Position numbers and translations under genes: made by a program | Notes under the pieces: generated by a model | What the model saw: the letters and a program-made list of their open reading frames with translations, nothing else | What the model was told of the DNA's origin: nothing | The model's database searches: none | NCBI GenBank assembly: GCA_027320105.1 | Contig: DAHVMA010000079.1 | Location: forward strand, 1-64,000 | DNA: 64,000 nucleotides | Reading direction: 5' to 3' | DNA from: JAKAQB01 sp027320105 | GTDB taxonomy: Bacteria > Actinomycetota > Acidimicrobiia > Acidimicrobiales > Palsa-688 | In this document: in pieces, positions 24,795 to 32,825 of the stretch | Layout: each line of letters begins with the position of its first letter | Position numbering within the stretch: position 1 is the stretch's first letter

Positions 24795-25812
24795 GGCCGT
24801 CGGGATGCGCCGAGTGCCACGCCCATGCCGAGGCGAGGATGTCCGCCAACCCGTGGCGGGGGCTCCAGCCGAGGAGCTCGGCCGCCCGGCGGTTGTCGGC
24901 GACCAGGGCCACCGGGTCCCCGGGCCGGCGGCCCACGAATTGGTGCGGCACCGGGTGGCCGCTCGCCGCCTCGGCCGCCGCCAGGACCTCGAGCACCGAG
25001 GAGCCGACGCCGGTACCGAGGTTGACGACGGTGGTCCCACCCCCGGCTTCGAGGTGCTCGAGGGCGGCGAGGTGGGCTTCGGCCAGGTCGAGCACGTGCA
25101 CGTAGTCCCGGATGGCCGTCCCGTCGGCGGTCGGGTAGTCGGTGCCGAACACCTGCAGCGGAGGGCGCCTCCCGAGCAGGGCCTTCATGGCGAGGGGCAC
25201 CAGGTTGGTGGTGACGGTCCAGTCCTCCCCGAGCGACCCGTCCGGCCAGGCGCCGGCGGCGTTGAAGTAGCGCAGGCTGACGGAGCGCAAGCTGACGGAG
25301 CGCACGCCGACGGAGCGCAGGCTGACGGAGCGCACGCCGACGGTTTGGCCCATCCAGGCGAGCATGCGCTCGACGAGCGCCTTGCTCTCGCCGTAGGGGT
25401 TCTCGGGCCGCACGCCGGCTCCCTCGGTGACCGGGATGACGTCGGGCGTGCCGTACACGGCCGCCGACGACGAGAAGACCAGGCGGTCCACGCCGGCTCG
25501 GGCGAGTGCTTCGAGCAGTCCCGCCGTCGCCCCGACGTTGTTGCGGAAATACCTCGCCGGCTGGTCCATCGATTCGCCGGCGGCCTTGTACCCCGCGAAG
25601 TGCACCACGGCGTCGACACCGAAATCGCGGCACAACTCCGCGACCGCCGCTTGGTCGGCGACGTCGGCCTGCACGAGCGGGACGCCGCTGACCGCCGAGG
25701 GATGACCCTGCTCGAGTGAATCGAGTACGACGACCTGCCGTCCCCGCTCCCTGAGCAGCCGGACGGTGACGGAGCCGATGTAGCCGGCGCCGCCGGTCAC
25801 GAGGATCGTCAT
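24784..25812 (-). CDS. galE: UDP-glucose 4-epimerase with an expanded internal repeat
   Basis: 342 aa. SDR fold: GGAGYIGS (NAD-binding, residues 7-14), FSSSAAVYG with the catalytic Ser, and YGESK with the catalytic Tyr/Lys. It interconverts UDP-glucose and UDP-galactose. Between YGESK and the conserved LRYFNAAGA, the protein has five pentapeptides of the SVSLR/SVGVR type, where relatives have about two; that is roughly 15 extra residues encoded by a 15-bp tandem repeat. The frame is intact. Divergent from the diguanylate cyclase gene. Confidence 0.92.
   Translation of the reverse strand: MTILVTGGAGYIGSVTVRLLRERGRQVVVLDSLEQGHPSAVSGVPLVQADVADQAAVAELCRDFGVDAVVHFAGYKAAGESMDQPARYFRNNVGATAGLLEALARAGVDRLVFSSSAAVYGTPDVIPVTEGAGVRPENPYGESKALVERMLAWMGQTVGVRSVSLRSVGVRSVSLRSVSLRYFNAAGAWPDGSLGEDWTVTTNLVPLAMKALLGRRPPLQVFGTDYPTADGTAIRDYVHVLDLAEAHLAALEHLEAGGGTTVVNLGTGVGSSVLEVLAAAEAASGHPVPHQFVGRRPGDPVALVADNRRAAELLGWSPRHGLADILASAWAWHSAHPDGRGD
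25271..25345 (-). repeat. 15-bp minisatellite inside galE, five units
   Basis: Exactly five contiguous 15-bp units: 25271-25285, 25286-25300, 25301-25315, 25316-25330 and 25331-25345. Two unit types appear, CGCAGGCTGACGGAG and CGCACGCCGACGGAG, with small variants, in the order A, A', B, A, B'. On the coding strand they encode VSLRS and VGVRS. Array length is a multiple of three, so gain or loss of units would change protein length without frameshift. Confidence 0.95.
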
Positions 25813-25944
25813 CCCGGTCAGTCTGGCCGATCCACGCGTCGCCCGGGACGGGGCGTCACCGACGTTCGTTATCCTCCGCCGCCCGCCTGCCGATGGTCCT
25901 TCGCGAGTGCCGCCGGCAGGTCCGGCTGCCACGGAGGCCGATTG

Positions 25945-27420
25945 GTGCAGACCGAACAACCCCCGATCCAGAAGGAGAACCGGGCCGACGTCCTGCCGAC
26001 GGCGGTGCGCCGGCAGTGGATCACGCGCATGCTGAGCGTGGTTCGCCGCCTCGGCACGGCCGGCGACCTGCGGGAGACGCTGCAGATGATCGCCGAGGGT
26101 GTCGTCGAGGTCCTAGAGTTCGGGGCAGCATCGCTCAACGTCGTGCAGCCGGGCGGCGACATGCGGGTGGAGGCAGTGGCTGGACCGCCTGCCCTCGCCG
26201 ACGCCCTGCTCGGAACGGTCGGGACGCGGGAGGTGTGGCGCCGCATGCTCGACAGGTGCGACCACTGGGGTGAGCTGCTCTACCTGCCCGCCGACCGCCA
26301 ACCAGTCGACGAGGAGCTCGCCAGCTGGACCCCGCCTCGGGGCCGGAGCGAGGGGCCCTGGGCGTGGGACGTCGACGACAGCCTCTTCGCCCCGCTCCGC
26401 GACCAGACCGGTGCGCTGATCGGGGTTCTGTGCGTTGACGCCCCCGCCAGCGGGCTGAAGCCGGACATGGAGCAGCGGACGCTGCTCGAGCTGTTCGCCG
26501 CCGAGGCCGCCAACGCGCTCGTAGACGCAGCCCGGCGGGCCCACCTGGAGGACAGGGAGGGCATGCTGCGGAAGGTGTTCACCGACGTCCCTGTGCCCAT
26601 GCTGATCTGCGACCCGGACCTGGCGGCGCTCCAGGTCAACACCGCGCTGCGCCGCCTGGCCGCCGTGGCCGACGACGGCGTCGTCCCCGACCTCGGGAAG
26701 CTCGTGCCCGAGGCGGAGATGGCGGTCCTGACATCGGCGTGCCGTGCCGTCGCCGACGGCAAGAGCGGGACGCTCACTGTCGAGCACCGGCTGGTCCGAC
26801 ACGACCGCCGCTCCCGCTGGGTACGCTCGACGGTGTCACGCATCGGGACCGAGCTCGGCCGGTCGCGCCTCATCATGCGACTCCAGGACGTCACCGAGGA
26901 CCGCCAAGCCCTCGAGGAGCTGCGCCACCTCGCCGACCACGACGCCCTGACCGGCCTGCCCAACCGGCGTATCGCCCGCCGGCGCCTCGATCACCTCCTC
27001 GCCCGACGCAACCCGGAGGAGCTGGTCGCCGTGCTGTACTGCGACCTCGACGGGTTCAAGGCCGTCAACGATCGCTTCGGGCATTGCGCCGGCGACGAGT
27101 TGCTCACCCTCGTGACCAGCCGGCTCAACCGCGTCATCCGCCCACCCGACCTGCTCTGCCGGGAGGGGGGCGACGAGTTCGTCGTGGTCGCCGCCACCAC
27201 CGCCCTCAGTTCCAACCCCGAGGCCATCGCCCAACGCTGCATCGACGCCCTCCGGGCGCCGTTCTCCCTTCGCTGCGGCCAAGCCCAGATCGGGCTCAGC
27301 GTGGGCATCGCCGTAGGGCGTGATCAGGGGGCGACCGCCGCCGAGCTGCTGCAGGCGGCCGACTCAGCCCTCTACGAGGCCAAGTACGCCGGCCGCAACC
27401 GCTGGGCCTTCGCTTCCTGA
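25945..27420 (+). CDS. GAF-PAS-GGDEF diguanylate cyclase
   Basis: About 491 aa. A GAF domain (about 25-195; SLFAPLRDQTGALIGVLCVDAP) is followed by a short PAS-like domain (about 205-320) and a GGDEF domain (about 325-490) starting HDALTGLPNRR. The active site is intact as REGGDEF. The product-inhibition I-site RPPD lies five residues before GGDEF. It should make c-di-GMP from two GTP, modulated by whatever the GAF/PAS parts sense; no transmembrane segment, so cytosolic. GTG at 25945 is preferred because GGAGG lies 7 nt upstream; a TTG one codon earlier is possible. Confidence 0.93.
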   Translation: MQTEQPPIQKENRADVLPTAVRRQWITRMLSVVRRLGTAGDLRETLQMIAEGVVEVLEFGAASLNVVQPGGDMRVEAVAGPPALADALLGTVGTREVWRRMLDRCDHWGELLYLPADRQPVDEELASWTPPRGRSEGPWAWDVDDSLFAPLRDQTGALIGVLCVDAPASGLKPDMEQRTLLELFAAEAANALVDAARRAHLEDREGMLRKVFTDVPVPMLICDPDLAALQVNTALRRLAAVADDGVVPDLGKLVPEAEMAVLTSACRAVADGKSGTLTVEHRLVRHDRRSRWVRSTVSRIGTELGRSRLIMRLQDVTEDRQALEELRHLADHDALTGLPNRRIARRRLDHLLARRNPEELVAVLYCDLDGFKAVNDRFGHCAGDELLTLVTSRLNRVIRPPDLLCREGGDEFVVVAATTALSSNPEAIAQRCIDALRAPFSLRCGQAQIGLSVGIAVGRDQGATAAELLQAADSALYEAKYAGRNRWAFAS

Positions 27421-27489
27421 ACCAAAGCTGGTGACCGCAGGGCCTCGGGGTTACCCTCCCCCCGTCGGGGGGAAGCTCGGACGGGTCGG

Positions 27490-27687
27490 CAATGGCGGCG
27501 GCTTCGGGGACACGCTGCGCACGGGCTGCTCGACCGGGTCCAAGTCGCCCTCCGCGAGCACATGCTCTACGAGGAGCGGGAGATCCTGCCTCGCCTGCGG
27601 GTCGGGATGGACGAGGAGCTACCGGCCAAGGTCGGCATGTTGCTGGAGCACGCCCGGTCGCTGGCGCCGACGCGCCCACGCCCCTGA
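27490..27687 (+). pseudogene. C-terminal remnant of a hemerythrin-like (HHE) protein
   Basis: The reading frame ending at TGA 27685-27687 gives about 65 residues, including VQVALREHMLYEEREILPRL and a terminal LLEHARSLAPTRPRP. This matches the last helices of HHE hemerythrin-like proteins, with the H...HxxEE/P-type iron ligands (REHMLYEEREILP) and the common LAPTRP ending. No start codon or N-terminal helices can be found, and the frame merges upstream with the diguanylate cyclase stop codon. I read it as a truncated gene. The family call is from recalled sequence features. Confidence 0.55.
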
Positions 27688-28094
27688 GGCCACCTTGACC
27701 CGGGCTGCTGAAGCTTTCCGCCCCGCTCGTCGGCCGCACGGATCGGGTTCGCGACTGCTCGGCAGGCGGTGGCACGCGGGCGGGGCGTGAGGCCGCCCAA
27801 CCAAGTGGCTGAGGACCCAGTTTCACCACGAAGAGTGGTGGATGGAGAAGAGGCCCCGACGACCTTTGGAATCGCGTTGTCGTCAGACGACGACGCGCTT
27901 CCAAAGTTCGCGAGCGGGCGGGCTGAGCCACCGCGGGGCGTGGTGAAGCGGGCGTTCACACACCCTGCGCCGCCAGGCGATGAGACCCCCCGGCCTGCTG
28001 GGCCTAGCTGCCCTGCCTGGGCCCGCTCGCCGGGGCCCCTCGGCTGCCGCCTCCGTCCGAGCACGCCCCGGGCGCCTGCGCCTGAACCTGCACC
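27688..28094. other. Intergenic region with several hairpins, no confident gene
   Basis: About 400 bp without a supported gene. It holds a small hairpin CACCAC-GAAGA-GTGGTG (27824-27840) and a long near-perfect palindrome with 21-bp arms (27864-27884 and 27886-27906, two mismatches that would be tolerated as wobble on one strand) reading CTTTGGAA...TTCCAAAG. Further on, GTGAA-GCGGGCG-TTCAC forms another small stem. Open frames here have no recognisable protein features. The region could be the decayed end of a mobile or duplicated segment. Confidence 0.5.
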
Positions 28095-29369
28095 TCATGC
28101 AGGCCGAGCCGGCGACTTACGAGCCGCCGGCAGGACGTCGAGATCGGCGAGGACTTCGAGGAAACGTCGTCCAGCCCCGCTGGAGTCAACTCGAGCAGGG
28201 CAGCGGAGCTCGGGATCCTCCAGGCAGGCCGCCACCGCCCGGGTCAGCGTCGGTGGGTCCGGCTGGCTCACAGCGGCGCCGCCCATCTCGAGCTCATGTG
28301 CCAGGTTCTCCCGGCCGTGACCGGGCACGACGTCGAGCAGGATCAGGCCGCGGCCCACGGCGCGGGCCTCGTGGCAGGTCATACCCGCCGTGGTGACGAC
28401 CAGGTCGGACGCCGCCATCAGCTCCGCCACGTTGGTGCGGTAGCCGAGGGGATGGAGCCCCGGCCGGTGCCGGGCGGCAGCCCGAAGCTCGTGCAGCAGG
28501 CGAGCATTGCGGCCGGCAACGGCGAGCACGTGGCGGCCGGCGTCGGCGAGCATCGCGGCGACGCCGACCACCGGGGCGAGTCCCCACGCCCCGCCCATGA
28601 TCAGCACGACGTCGGCCCCTGGCGGCAATCCCAGGGCTTCCCGCGCGTCGGCTCGGCTCGGAGGGTCGCCGAACTCGGCGCGCAACGGCGGGTCGAGGAT
28701 CTCCACGGGAGCCTCCGGCCAGTACCGCCTCACCGAGGCCGCCCCGAGCCGTGAAGTGACGAGGAACAGGTCCGTGTTGTCGCGGACCCACATGCGATGG
28801 GCGGTGGCATCGGGGAGGAAGACCACGGTGCGGCGGCAGAGGCCGGTGTCCTTCAGGCGCGAGGCGACCCCCGCTGCCGTGGCGAATACGGCGAGGGCGA
28901 TGTCGATGGGTGGGTCCCCGAGCCCGACCTCCAGTTCCCGGGCGACGGCCGGCACCGCCCGGCGGACTCCGGCAAGCTCAGCGGCGGAGGCGAGGGCGGC
29001 GCCGTCCCGGAGCTGGCTGAAGTGGAAGGCGTCGTAGAGCGGCGTCACACCTAGGAGCGTTCGAAAGACCAGATCGGCGGCGCGGGCCGCTCCGGTGCCG
29101 CGCCCGAGCGATCCCATGACGTCGATGGTGTGGGTGCGCATGCCGGCGTCGTCGAGCACGGCGGCGCAGGCCGCAGCCAGCGAGTCGTGGCCCCCGCCGA
29201 TCGAGCCGGTGAGCAGAGCGGCGGTTGCCCCCGGATCCTGGGCTGCCTCGTCGGTCTTGGTGTCGGCGGCGGCCGATCGGCAGCTTGCGCCGCGCCGGAG
29301 AGCGGAGCGCCGGAGAGCGGAGCGCCGGTTGCCAAGCGCTGTGTCAGTCCGGCCTGTGGAGGTCAACAA
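28095..29369 (-). CDS. MGDG-synthase-like (GT28-type) diacylglycerol glycosyltransferase
   Basis: About 424 aa from a TTG start, which is uncertain. The N-terminal acceptor domain has ALLTGSIGGGHDSLAAA, the GGGH motif of MGDG synthases and processive diacylglycerol glucosyltransferases. The donor domain has VVLIMGGAWGLAPV, LGYRTNVAELMAASDLVVT, then TAGMTCHEARAVG and VPGHGRENLAHELE. The usual KPGG is replaced by TTAG. Such enzymes add sugars from UDP-sugar to membrane lipids. No good ATG exists near the expected N-terminus; two consecutive TTG codons at 29369/29366 follow GGAAGG by about 11 nt. The longer frame reaching 29699 is compositionally poor. Confidence 0.75.
   Translation of the reverse strand: MLTSTGRTDTALGNRRSALRRSALRRGASCRSAAADTKTDEAAQDPGATAALLTGSIGGGHDSLAAACAAVLDDAGMRTHTIDVMGSLGRGTGAARAADLVFRTLLGVTPLYDAFHFSQLRDGAALASAAELAGVRRAVPAVARELEVGLGDPPIDIALAVFATAAGVASRLKDTGLCRRTVVFLPDATAHRMWVRDNTDLFLVTSRLGAASVRRYWPEAPVEILDPPLRAEFGDPPSRADAREALGLPPGADVVLIMGGAWGLAPVVGVAAMLADAGRHVLAVAGRNARLLHELRAAARHRPGLHPLGYRTNVAELMAASDLVVTTAGMTCHEARAVGRGLILLDVVPGHGRENLAHELEMGGAAVSQPDPPTLTRAVAACLEDPELRCPARVDSSGAGRRFLEVLADLDVLPAARKSPARPA
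29293..29328 (-). repeat. 15-bp tandem repeat near the 5' end of the glycosyltransferase gene
   Basis: Two identical units CGCCGGAGAGCGGAG (29293-29307, 29308-29322) plus a partial third (to 29328). On the minus strand it encodes RSALR-type pentads in the weakly conserved N-terminal part of the glycosyltransferase reading frame, or lies in its leader if the start is further downstream. Confidence 0.8.
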
Positions 29370-29601
29370 GGGGATGGGGTCACCTTCCGGGGTCGAGGAG
29401 CGAGGAGACGACCTCCCGGTCCCTACCCGGGGCGTTCCGGCCGCATCCGTGGCCAGAGGAGCTCGAACCCGGTAGAAAAGGGCGGAATGGTGCGGGGCAC
29501 TCCCGTTCCGGGTAACTTGGCCCGCACAGCACCGACGAGACGCCTTGCCAGCCGCTGCCGACCGCCAGCGCTCGGCATGGACGGTCAGCTGGTCAGGAGG
29601 A

Positions 29602-30591
29602 ATGTTTGGTGGCGTGCGGGAGGTGACGAGCATCGGCAGCTGGTCGCGTGCCTTCCCGCGAGCCCACCGCTCGGTCTCCGACGCACGCCGCGCCGTCACG
29701 GAGAAGCTGACGAGCGACGGCTACGACGATCTGGTGTCCGCCGCCCAACTCGTCGTGAGCGAGCTCGTCGCCAACGCCGTGCTCCACGCCGACAGTGAGG
29801 TCACCGTCGGCCTGCACCCGATCAGGGATGGCGTGCGGGTGAGCGTTGCCGACGAGAGTCAGATCCTCCCAGTCGCCGTGCTCGCCACGGAGTCGGCCAT
29901 GACAGGGCGGGGCATGCAGCTCGTGCAGCATGTGGCAGCCCGTCTCGGCGCGACGGCCACCGCCAACGGGAAGCGAGTGTGGGCGGACCTCGTGCGCGGT
30001 TGGGAGCCGACGAAACCGTCGGACGGGGACCCTCTCTCGAGATGGTCCGACGATTGGCCGGAGGAACCAGCGGACGTCCCTCGCTACCACGTGGAGCTCG
30101 GCAACGTTCCGGTCGACTTCCTCCTCGGCGCCGACGCGCACGTCGACAACCTCGTCCGGGAGCTGACGCTGGCGTCCGCTGGTGCCGACGAGGGCATGAC
30201 CGCCCGGATACCTCCCGGTCTGGCCCAGCTCGTCGAGTCGGTGGTCAACCGCTTCGCCGATGCCCGCCTCTCCATCAAGAGGCAGGCACTCGCGGCGGCG
30301 CGAGAGCAACTCCCCCAGGTGACCCTTCGGTTGCGCCTCGGCGCCGACGCTGCCGACGCCGCCGAGGAATACCTCGCCGGCCTGGACGAGGCCGACACCT
30401 ATTGCCGTGCGGCCCGCCTGCTGACGCTGGCCTCGCCGGCGAGTCACCGTCTCTTCCGGAGGTGGTACATCACCGAGCTGGTGCAGCAACTGCGCGAAGT
30501 GACACGAGGAGGGACACCCCATCGATCCCGGAGTTTCGAGCAGTGCCTGGTGGAGGAGATCGACCGCCTCTCGCACCTGCACGCGCCGTAG
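29602..30591 (+). CDS. HATPase-domain regulatory protein (anti-sigma/serine-kinase-like) with an extra C-terminal domain
   Basis: About 329 aa. Residues about 15-125 form an RsbW/SpoIIAB-like ATPase domain: VVSELVANAVLHAD (N box), VADESQILPV (G1 region) and GRGMQLVQHVAARLGA (G2 region). A C-terminal half of about 200 residues begins YHVELGNVPVDFLLGADAHVDNLVREL and is mostly helical in appearance; I do not recognise it. Such proteins often bind sigma factors or phosphorylate STAS proteins like that at 20838. The start is uncertain: AGGAGG lies only one base before the ATG, so GTG codons at 29614 or 29623 may be used. Confidence 0.8.
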   Translation: MFGGVREVTSIGSWSRAFPRAHRSVSDARRAVTEKLTSDGYDDLVSAAQLVVSELVANAVLHADSEVTVGLHPIRDGVRVSVADESQILPVAVLATESAMTGRGMQLVQHVAARLGATATANGKRVWADLVRGWEPTKPSDGDPLSRWSDDWPEEPADVPRYHVELGNVPVDFLLGADAHVDNLVRELTLASAGADEGMTARIPPGLAQLVESVVNRFADARLSIKRQALAAAREQLPQVTLRLRLGADAADAAEEYLAGLDEADTYCRAARLLTLASPASHRLFRRWYITELVQQLREVTRGGTPHRSRSFEQCLVEEIDRLSHLHAP

Positions 30592-30746
30592 GCCGTAGCG
30601 GAGCGCTCCGCCCGGCCGCCAGCCGCGAGCCTCTCGCCGCACCCGAGGTCGAGCACGCCGCGGTGCTGCGGCGGTTGAAGCGCACGAGACCTCGGTCGCA
30701 ACTGGTCCCGGAGGCTCGCTCTCTCGGCGCGGACCCCTTCGACACC

Positions 30747-32825
30747 TCACGTCCCATCACGACGATCACCGGTGCTGCGCCTTCCGCCGGCGCCATCGCC
30801 GACGCGGTCGAAGCGGCCGTGCTGCGCCACGCCAGTCCCAGCCGCCGCGACGACCTGGCCATCCTGGCCCTGGGTGCCCGGAAGGGTCGGACCCTCCGAG
30901 CGCCGGTGGTCAGGGGTCGGGTTGGGCGCAGGACCCCAGAGGCGGGCCGTCAGACCTGACGCCCTCGCAATGGGTCGGCTGACGGCCAGGCGTATGGCGA
31001 CCTCGCTTCCGACCACGAGCAGGTGATGCCTGGCCCGGGTCACGGCGGTGTACATCAGCTCCCGGGTGAGGAGACGGGAACCAGGAGGCGGCAGCACGAG
31101 GGCGACCCGGTCGAACTCGGAGCCCTGGCTCTTGTGGACGGTCATGGCGTACACCGTTTCGACCTGGGCGAGCCGCCCTGGCCGGACGGGTTGCGTGCGG
31201 CCCTCGAACGCCACCACCAGCTCGGATCCCCGCACCGGGCCGGCCCCCCCTCCCGCCACCACGACCCCCGCGTCGCCGTTGAACAAGCGCAAGCCGTAGT
31301 CGTTCGTGGTGAGCATCACGGGCCGCCCCGCGTACCACGTCCCCTCCGCTGCGATGGCCGGCTCTCGTTGGACGACCCAGGACACCACCCGGGCGTTCCA
31401 GGTCCCGGCGCCTGCCTCGCCCTCGCGGTGAGCGCAGAGAAGCCGGCCACCGCGCATGGCCTCCAGCGCAGCCACACTGTCACCGCTGCGAGCGGCCTCC
31501 ACCATGGGCCACGCCCATCCGAGCGTCAGGTCGCGCAGCTCTCCGAGGGCGTCGTCACCGGCGACAGCCGGATCCACGTCGATCCAGTCCAGAGGGCCCT
31601 CACCGAGGAGGCGGATGACATCGTCACCGTGTCCAGCTCGCACGGCGGTGGCGAGATCGGTGAGCGCTCCGCCGAAGCGATGGTTGGTCGAGAGCACGGC
31701 AATGGACCGACCGATCGCCGGCTCGTCGGGCACCTCCCCGCCGGCGCCGGCACCCGGACCGTCCCCGCCGGCGACCAGGGCCGGGCCGACCACATCGGCG
31801 AGCACCGCCCCCGCCTCCACCGACACGAGCTGGTCAGGATCACCGACGAGCACCAGGCGCGCGTCTGGGCGAACCGCTTCGAGCAGCCGGGCCATCATGC
31901 CCAGGGAGACCATCGAGGCCTCGTCGACGACGATGACATCGTGGGGGAGTCGGAGCCCTCGGTGGTAGCGGAATCGGCTCGACGAGCCCGGCCGGTACCC
32001 GAGGAGCCGGTGCAAGGTGAGCCCCGGCGTGGAGGCGAGCCGGACACGGGTGGAAGGTGGGATGTCGAGCCTGAGGGCCTCGGAGCGCACGGCCTCCTCC
32101 AGGCGGGCTGCAGCCTTGCCGGTCGGTGCGCTCAACCCGATGAGCGGCGGTCGGGCGTCACCATGGTCGGCCTGGAGGTGGAGGAGTGCCAGCAGGCGGG
32201 CGACCGTTGTCGTCTTCCCGGTTCCCGGGCCGCCGACGAGGACCGTGAGGAGCCGCCCGGCCGCCAGCCGAGCCGCCCGGCGCTGGTCCCCGTCGTCGGG
32301 GAAGAGGCGCTCGAGCGCCCCGCCCGACCTGCTCCCGAGCAGGTCCGTCACTGCCGCCGAACGTTCCACCAGCTCTCCGGCCACCGCCAGCTCGTCGCGC
32401 CAGTACCGGTCCAGGTACAGCACCGAACCGGCCAGTCGGAGGGGGCGGCGCTGCTCGGATCCCTCGCCGGCCACGAGTTGGCTGGCGGCGACGCGGTCGA
32501 CCCATGTCGACGGTTGGGGCCACGGGAGGGTCGAGACGTCGAGGTCGTCACCAAGGTCGCCGGCCGCGACATCCCGCACGCCCAGCAGATCCACTGCGAC
32601 ATGGCCGACGCGGGGAGCCCGGACCGCCAGGGCGGCGGCCAACGCGACCACCTCGTCGGTTTCACCGGCCAGGCGTTGGAGGGTGGCGGCCACGTGCACG
32701 TCGGCGGCGGCGAGCACACCACTTCGGTTGAACACGGCGAGCAGCCCCTGCCCGTCGATCGCCGGGCGGTGCCCCGCGGGTGCCCAGCCGGAGACGACGG
32801 AGACGCCGGAGGGATCGGACCTCAT
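30747..32825 (-). CDS. recD: Exodeoxyribonuclease V alpha subunit RecD
   Basis: 692 aa. 5'-3' superfamily 1 helicase of the RecBCD complex. Walker A is LVGGPGTGKTTTVARL (about residue 190), Walker B region VIVVDEASMV, motif III GDPDQLVSVEAGAVLADV, and the C-terminal AMTVHKSQGSEFDRV and MYTAVTRARHHLLVVG. Its ATG overlaps the recB stop (ATGA). The last ~60 residues after SGLTARLWGP are low-complexity and read opposite a phosphatase-like fragment on the plus strand, so the natural end may have been lost. Confidence 0.94.
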   Translation of the reverse strand: MRSDPSGVSVVSGWAPAGHRPAIDGQGLLAVFNRSGVLAAADVHVAATLQRLAGETDEVVALAAALAVRAPRVGHVAVDLLGVRDVAAGDLGDDLDVSTLPWPQPSTWVDRVAASQLVAGEGSEQRRPLRLAGSVLYLDRYWRDELAVAGELVERSAAVTDLLGSRSGGALERLFPDDGDQRRAARLAAGRLLTVLVGGPGTGKTTTVARLLALLHLQADHGDARPPLIGLSAPTGKAAARLEEAVRSEALRLDIPPSTRVRLASTPGLTLHRLLGYRPGSSSRFRYHRGLRLPHDVIVVDEASMVSLGMMARLLEAVRPDARLVLVGDPDQLVSVEAGAVLADVVGPALVAGGDGPGAGAGGEVPDEPAIGRSIAVLSTNHRFGGALTDLATAVRAGHGDDVIRLLGEGPLDWIDVDPAVAGDDALGELRDLTLGWAWPMVEAARSGDSVAALEAMRGGRLLCAHREGEAGAGTWNARVVSWVVQREPAIAAEGTWYAGRPVMLTTNDYGLRLFNGDAGVVVAGGGAGPVRGSELVVAFEGRTQPVRPGRLAQVETVYAMTVHKSQGSEFDRVALVLPPPGSRLLTRELMYTAVTRARHHLLVVGSEVAIRLAVSRPIARASGLTARLWGPAPNPTPDHRRSEGPTLPGTQGQDGQVVAAAGTGVAQHGRFDRVGDGAGGRRSTGDRRDGT
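30780..30959 (+). pseudogene. Possible C-terminal remnant of a SpoIIE/PP2C-type phosphatase
   Basis: In the frame ending at 30959 the translation contains SAGAIADAVEAAVLRHAS followed by RRDDLAILALGARKG. The RDDLAxLAL ending is the usual last strand of SpoIIE/RsbU phosphatase domains. Nothing upstream in this frame resembles the rest of such a domain, and the segment overlaps the recD tail on the other strand. It follows a HATPase gene of the sort often found with RsbU-like phosphatases. A chance resemblance is possible. Confidence 0.35.

Noticed and set aside
27567..28064. 165-codon minus-strand frame across the hairpin region
   Set aside because: Low-complexity Ser/Arg/Gly translation that spans palindromes and overlaps the hemerythrin-like remnant; no domain.
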